A stretch of 64,000 nt of DNA from contig JAQCBR010000001.1 in assembly GCA_027621295.1 (NCBI GenBank), positions 42,105 through 106,104 of the forward strand, read 5' to 3'. The position numbers and the translations under genes were made by a program. Below the pieces are notes generated by a model. It ran no database searches. It saw nothing but the letters and a program-made list of their open reading frames with translations, and was not told where the DNA came from. The stretch comes from Planctomycetota bacterium (GTDB lineage Bacteria; Planctomycetota; UBA1135; UBA2386). Each line of letters opens with the position of its first letter. Positions within the stretch are counted from its first letter, which is position 1. Positions 59,599 to 64,000 of this stretch are shown piece by piece.

Positions 59599-60614
59599 CG
59601 CGCGGGCCCCGGCATCGCGAGCGCTGGGTTGATCGAACGGAATCGCGGTGCGTGTCGCTGGGGGAGACCCGAAACCGGCAGGTCGGCTGGCCGGACCCCG
59701 ATCCGCAGGAGGTCTCCCGGGCGATAGCCGCGGAGGGAGAGAGCCGTCGCAGCCCGGGTGCGGGCCGAGTGATCGATGTCGCCCACCGCGATCGCGGCCA
59801 GGATCGGGGCGCCCGCGTGCGGCTCGATCCGTTCGGCGATCGCCACCGTCCTGCCACCGCGGTGCGGATGGCTCGGCACGCAGGCGGCGACCTCCTCGGC
59901 AGGGAATCGCTCGAGCGCGGCGAGCACGCACGCGTCGAGCCAGGGCGTGGTCGCCGTGACGAAGTGGCGGACGAGGACGTTCGCCGAGCCCTCTGGCCGG
60001 CAGCGTGCCGTCGTCTGCACGAGAGCTGTCAGCGGAGCGGTCTCGTCCTCGAGTCCTCGGGTCAACGCGTCGAGGACGGCGGTGCGTCCGGTCGACGGGA
60101 GTCGCTCCACGTCCGGGCGTCGCGCGAGATCGAGGGCTGCGTCGGTCCGGACGCGTGGATCCTGGGCCTCGAGGGACGCGGCGAAGTGTCGGGTCCAGTC
60201 TTCGGCCGGGGATTCGATCAGCAGCTGCAGGTGTCGGACCAGCTCGGGCGTCGCCAGCGGCAGCGCTCGGCTGCCGGACGAGGCGAGGCGCGGCGCCGTC
60301 GGCGTCCGCTGGTCGAGGAAGGCCACGTAGGCAGCGCCGGGGATCAGCCCGGCGAGGGCGCGTCCGCATGCGCGTCCGTCCGGTTCGGTGAGCGTGAACG
60401 CCTCGGAGTTCGTCGAGCCCGCGAGCGTGCGCAGCGTTGCGAAGCGTGCGGCGCGCCTCTCGCCCACGTGGGTGGAGCCGAGGTATCGCGCGTGGACCAC
60501 TGCGTCCGCGCGCTGGAGCAGCGCGCCGAGCGTCGTCGCCGCGTCCTGTGCGCCGATGGGGCCGATCGCGAGGGCCAGGGCTGCGCCCGCATGGAGGCTG
60601 CGTGGGATCTTCAT
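59595..60614 (-). CDS. Hypothetical secreted protein
   Basis: Signal peptide MKIPRSLHAGAALALAIGPIGAQ; HEAT-like helices; ATGA overlaps both neighbours. Confidence 0.65.
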   Translation of the reverse strand: MKIPRSLHAGAALALAIGPIGAQDAATTLGALLQRADAVVHARYLGSTHVGERRAARFATLRTLAGSTNSEAFTLTEPDGRACGRALAGLIPGAAYVAFLDQRTPTAPRLASSGSRALPLATPELVRHLQLLIESPAEDWTRHFAASLEAQDPRVRTDAALDLARRPDVERLPSTGRTAVLDALTRGLEDETAPLTALVQTTARCRPEGSANVLVRHFVTATTPWLDACVLAALERFPAEEVAACVPSHPHRGGRTVAIAERIEPHAGAPILAAIAVGDIDHSARTRAATALSLRGYRPGDLLRIGVRPADLPVSGLPQRHAPRFRSINPALAMPGPAR

Positions 60615-63600
60615 CGGAGCATCACCGCCTGGCGGAGGTAGGCGTCGTTCAGCGGGCGGAAGCGGAACGCGAGCGCGGTCAAAGCGTCGAAGCCGAGGGC
60701 TGCGGCCATCACGTCCCGGTTGCTCGCCGCGACGTTGTGCAGCGACGCGTCGCCGTGGAGCCCGGCCGCATCCGCGCCGGTCGCCGTGAGTCCGACGGAG
60801 TGTCCGATCTCGTGGGCGAGGATCGTGCCGACCGCGGTCGCCCACGCGTCGGCGGCCGCGAACACCGCGTGGTAGCGCGCGCTCGCCGCAGCGCTCCCGG
60901 TCGCAGGATCGAAGCCTGGAGCGAGCGCTTCGGCGTCGCGCGGGTGGAGTCCGGCCGGTGTCCCGCCGAGGTCGGGCGCGAGACCCAGGAACAGCTGCGC
61001 GTAGGACGTGACGAACGACGGGTAGACGTCGCGATGCACGCGTGTCTCGAACAGCCAGAGCTCGGCGGGGAAGACCCCGAGGCCCGGGTCGAGCGAGGTG
61101 TTCCGCTCGTTGGGGGTCGCGTTGCGGTAGTCGAACCATGCGCGACCGAGGACACCGGTGGACGCGTCGCCCGCGCGACGGCCTGCGGCGCCCTCCGGAT
61201 CGAAGCCGCCGCAGGCGATCTGCATGTGGGCGACGCCGATAGGCTCGCGAGCGGACAGTCGGATGGGAACGGGTTCCTGGTCGATCGGCGCGCCGTTCCG
61301 GTCGCGACCGAAGAGCTCGCGCGCCCGAGCGAGCACGCCGTCGATCATGATCGCCCGCAGGCGGTCGTTCTGGCCGAGCGGGTCGCCGTGTGCGAGCAGC
61401 CCGAGGCGGTGGAGGTCATCCTCGAAGTCAGGGCGACCGTTGCCGTCACGGTCGAGCCCGGTGCGGACCCAGACCACCTGCGTCGTCTCGAAGGGCAGCG
61501 TCTCGGCCGTCCGCTCGGCCGCGTCGAAGCGGAGCTCGGCGGTGCTCGATCGGTTGCCGCTCAGATCAGCGGCGATCGCGCGAACCGTGATCGCGCCGAG
61601 CGGGAGCGGCGAGGCGATCGGAATGCGCAACGTCAGGCCCAGCGGAGTGGCCTGCGCGAGCGCCGCGATCTCGCTCGCCAGGACCCGACCGCCGGCTCCG
61701 AGGATCTCCAGCGTGCAGGCGGAGGGATCGAATCCCGGGTCGCCCTGTGCCGGGTCGGCGACGGTCACCGCGAAGCCAGCCCGCGCGAAGACACGATTCT
61801 CGGCGTGATTGCCGGTCACACCCGCGAGCTGGATCTGCGCGGACGGAGGATCGACATCGACGCGGTAGCCGGTCCGGAACGCATGGGAGCGTTCGTCGGG
61901 CCATCCGAGTCCTCCCAGGGTGCGGAGGCCGTCGAGCCCGGTGTGGACGACGACGCGGTGCTCGGAGCCCGCCGCCCAGGGTGCGGTCGCGGTGAATCGG
62001 ATCGCGGTCGGGAGCGCGCCCTGGATCCATCGGCCTTCGACCTCGCTGCCGTCGGGGCGGAGGACCGAGACGGCTCCAGGTCGGGCGGGCGGGGCGATCG
62101 GTTCGTCGCAGACGAGGACGAGCGACGCGTCGAGAGCGACGCCGACGGCTCCGTCGCGGGGGAACGACCAGAGCCCCGGTGGAGCGGAGATCAGGTTCGT
62201 CCGGAACTCCACGTGGATCGGCGCGGCGACGGGATTGCCGTTCCGGTCGCGCAGACCCTCCAGCGACGCTGGGATCGAGAACGTGTAGCGTGCGTCCGGG
62301 TCGAGCGACTCGGTCGGCCGCAGCACGAGTTCGGTTCCACCCCGCTCGAGCGTCGGCGTCTCGAGCGCGACCAGGCATCCCTCGTCGTCGCGGACGGACG
62401 AGGCTGCTACGGCGATGGACAGTTCGTCGATCGCCTCGTCGAAGCGAACCCGCAGTGCTTCCCAGCGGGCGAAGGTGCTGCTCCCGTCGTCCGGGTGGAC
62501 GGCGAGCGGTCGTGGCGCGTCACGGTCCGCTCCCACGACGAAGGCGAGCGTCGGCATCCCGTCTCCCAGGTTGCCGCTCGCGTCCATCGCGTGGACTCCA
62601 TCCCCGATCGGACGGATCTCGACCTGGGTCCCTGTAGCGATGTCGCTGGTCGGCAGGAAGTGGATCGTGCGCGCGTCGCGCGACGCGAACGCCTTGTAGG
62701 GCAGCGGATGCCCGGTCACTGCGTCGACGGCGACGAACTGCGTGTCGGGGTCCGGTCCCGCGAGGGACTCGTCGAAGACGGCGCGCGCGGGCGCGCGAGG
62801 TCCGGGCGTCACCGTCGGGTCGTCCGGCCACACGGCCACGAGGCGTGGACCGGTGGCGTCCGCCCCGGTCCGGACGGTCGTCGACCAGGGTGTTTCCATC
62901 CGGTTGCCCGAGCGGTCGCGGATGCTGCGGACGGACACGATGATGTCGGTGGTGCCCGCGACGTCGCGGTGGGGCGTGCAGCGGACGCGGTCCCCGTCGA
63001 CCTCGAGGTCCACGGCGATCGCCTGGCCGTTCGTCTCGCTGAGTCGGACCGTGCTGTCGAACACGGTCTCGGGCGCGAGCTCCTCGTCGAAGCGGAGGAC
63101 GATCCCCGCTGCGGGGCCGAGCGTGCGGCCGGGATCGAGGAAGTCCCACGACGCCACGACAGGAGGGGTGGAGTCCTCCGTTCGGAAACCGATCGAAGCG
63201 ATGCGGTCCAGCACACGGCCGTCCTGGTCCGCAGTGAGCGGAGACAGCGCGAGCACGTAGTCGGTCGCAGGTTCGAGTGGGTGGGTGGGTTCGAACCGTG
63301 CCTCCCTGCGGTCGGGGCCGAGTCCCGTTCGCAGCGGCACCTCGGACCCGTCACCGCTACGGATCAGGCGGGTGTCCTCGAGGGACAGGGTCTCGGCGGC
63401 GAGCTCGGTGTCGAAGACGACGCGGAGCGTCGGGGACAGGCCGACCTGCACCGCGCGGTCGACAGGTTCGGTCTCGGTGATGCCGAGGACGTGGCTACCC
63501 CAGGACGCCGGGCTCCCGGAGGCGCCCCCGCCGGTGTTGCCGCCGCCAGCGCCCTGGCCGGCCGCGGGAGAACCGGAGCCACCGCCCGTGCAGCCCGCGG

Positions 63601-63667
63601 ACAGCGCGAGCAGCGCGATCGCTCCGAACCGCCCGAGCGGGCGGTGCCTCCCTGACCGTCGACCCAT
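60611..63667 (-). CDS. Lipoprotein with multiple Big_5/SbsA-Ig-like domains and C-terminal zinc-peptidase-like HEIGH motif
   Basis: LLALSAGCTGGG lipobox; repeated PV..A.....L.V.FDE.L...T segments; GTILAHEIGHSVGL. Confidence 0.8.
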   Translation of the reverse strand: MGRRSGRHRPLGRFGAIALLALSAGCTGGGSGSPAAGQGAGGGNTGGGASGSPASWGSHVLGITETEPVDRAVQVGLSPTLRVVFDTELAAETLSLEDTRLIRSGDGSEVPLRTGLGPDRREARFEPTHPLEPATDYVLALSPLTADQDGRVLDRIASIGFRTEDSTPPVVASWDFLDPGRTLGPAAGIVLRFDEELAPETVFDSTVRLSETNGQAIAVDLEVDGDRVRCTPHRDVAGTTDIIVSVRSIRDRSGNRMETPWSTTVRTGADATGPRLVAVWPDDPTVTPGPRAPARAVFDESLAGPDPDTQFVAVDAVTGHPLPYKAFASRDARTIHFLPTSDIATGTQVEIRPIGDGVHAMDASGNLGDGMPTLAFVVGADRDAPRPLAVHPDDGSSTFARWEALRVRFDEAIDELSIAVAASSVRDDEGCLVALETPTLERGGTELVLRPTESLDPDARYTFSIPASLEGLRDRNGNPVAAPIHVEFRTNLISAPPGLWSFPRDGAVGVALDASLVLVCDEPIAPPARPGAVSVLRPDGSEVEGRWIQGALPTAIRFTATAPWAAGSEHRVVVHTGLDGLRTLGGLGWPDERSHAFRTGYRVDVDPPSAQIQLAGVTGNHAENRVFARAGFAVTVADPAQGDPGFDPSACTLEILGAGGRVLASEIAALAQATPLGLTLRIPIASPLPLGAITVRAIAADLSGNRSSTAELRFDAAERTAETLPFETTQVVWVRTGLDRDGNGRPDFEDDLHRLGLLAHGDPLGQNDRLRAIMIDGVLARARELFGRDRNGAPIDQEPVPIRLSAREPIGVAHMQIACGGFDPEGAAGRRAGDASTGVLGRAWFDYRNATPNERNTSLDPGLGVFPAELWLFETRVHRDVYPSFVTSYAQLFLGLAPDLGGTPAGLHPRDAEALAPGFDPATGSAAASARYHAVFAAADAWATAVGTILAHEIGHSVGLTATGADAAGLHGDASLHNVAASNRDVMAAALGFDALTALAFRFRPLNDAYLRQAVMLR

Positions 63668-63741
63668 GAACCCCCGGCCGGACGCGAAGCATCCCGGCAG
63701 GAGGTCGGATCGGCGGCTTCGGGCGGCCCGATTGAGGGGCG

Positions 63742-63790
63742 CCCGCGCGCGCGTCTCAGGCGCGCGGGAACCGGCGTTGGCACCGCCGGT
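63742..63790 (-). terminator. Two adjacent GC-rich hairpins downstream of nrdJ
   Basis: cccgcgcgc/gcgcgcggg 9-bp arms and accggcg/cgccggt 7-bp arms. Confidence 0.5.
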
Positions 63791-63872
63791 TGGGGGGGAT
63801 CAGCGCGGTGTTCGTCTGCGCTGGGCGACCAGCGTCGATCCCGACGCTGGCGCGATCACGGCAGCCCGCGGC

Positions 63873-64000
63873 TCAGCTGCAGCCGCTCGTCGAGCCGCAG
63901 CTCACGCACTTCAGGCAGGTGCCGTTCCGGACCAGGGTGAACTGGCCGCAGGAGTGGCAGGGGTCACCCTCGTAGCCCTTGATGCGGGCCTCGCGGACCT
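63873..64000 (-). CDS. nrdJ: C-terminal end of vitamin B12-dependent ribonucleotide reductase (partial, continues beyond window)
   Basis: Reverse strand reads VREARIKGYEGDPCHSCGQFTLVRNGTCLKCVSCGSTSGCS*, typical Cys-rich tail. Confidence 0.85.
   Translation of the reverse strand, partial: VREARIKGYEGDPCHSCGQFTLVRNGTCLKCVSCGSTSGCS

Noticed and set aside
60437-63655. 1072-aa plus-strand ORF
   Set aside because: Shadow of the Big_5 lipoprotein gene; composition typical of antisense GC-rich ORFs.

Overview
High-GC bacterial chromosomal window, probably planctomycete-like (inferred from gene style only), with about 54 protein-coding genes and no rRNA, tRNA or CRISPR array that I could see. Left part: accB-accC, then a nucleotide-sugar block (UDP-xylose synthase-like, two epimerases, rmlA, rmlD, rmlB). 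Centre (about 10.0-30.9 kb): an exosortase A (XrtA)/PEP-CTERM-type exopolysaccharide locus with Wza-like export lipoprotein, Wzz-like chain-length protein, O-antigen-ligase-like protein, asparagine-synthase-like amidotransferase, two GT4s, exosortase, EpsI-like protein, polysaccharide deacetylase, giant TPR protein, sigma-54 response regulator, degenerate histidine kinase, GT2, and a GT2-FemAB fusion. Right part: accessory and housekeeping genes (S9 peptidase, pentaheme cytochrome, truncated hemoglobin, guaB-guaA, ABC-2 exporter, comF, tandem M28/glutaminyl-cyclase-like proteins, rhomboid-like protein, PAP2, radical SAM, an RpoA-CTD/sigma-like protein, and the 3' end of a B12-dependent ribonucleotide reductase). 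Main hunt results: (i) an unusual number of enzyme-fold proteins that have lost catalytic residues: histidine kinase H->D, class-III aminotransferase-like without PLP lysine, threonine-dehydratase-like with K->W, HAD with D->E, rhomboid without Ser/His, GT2 without DxD fused to FemAB; (ii) a recurrent TANNNT element 6-8 nt before start codons, suggesting widespread leaderless transcription; (iii) several unusual domain fusions (histone H1-like tail on AccB, TPR + anthrax-lethal-factor-like zincin, RpoA-CTD + sigma-like HTH).
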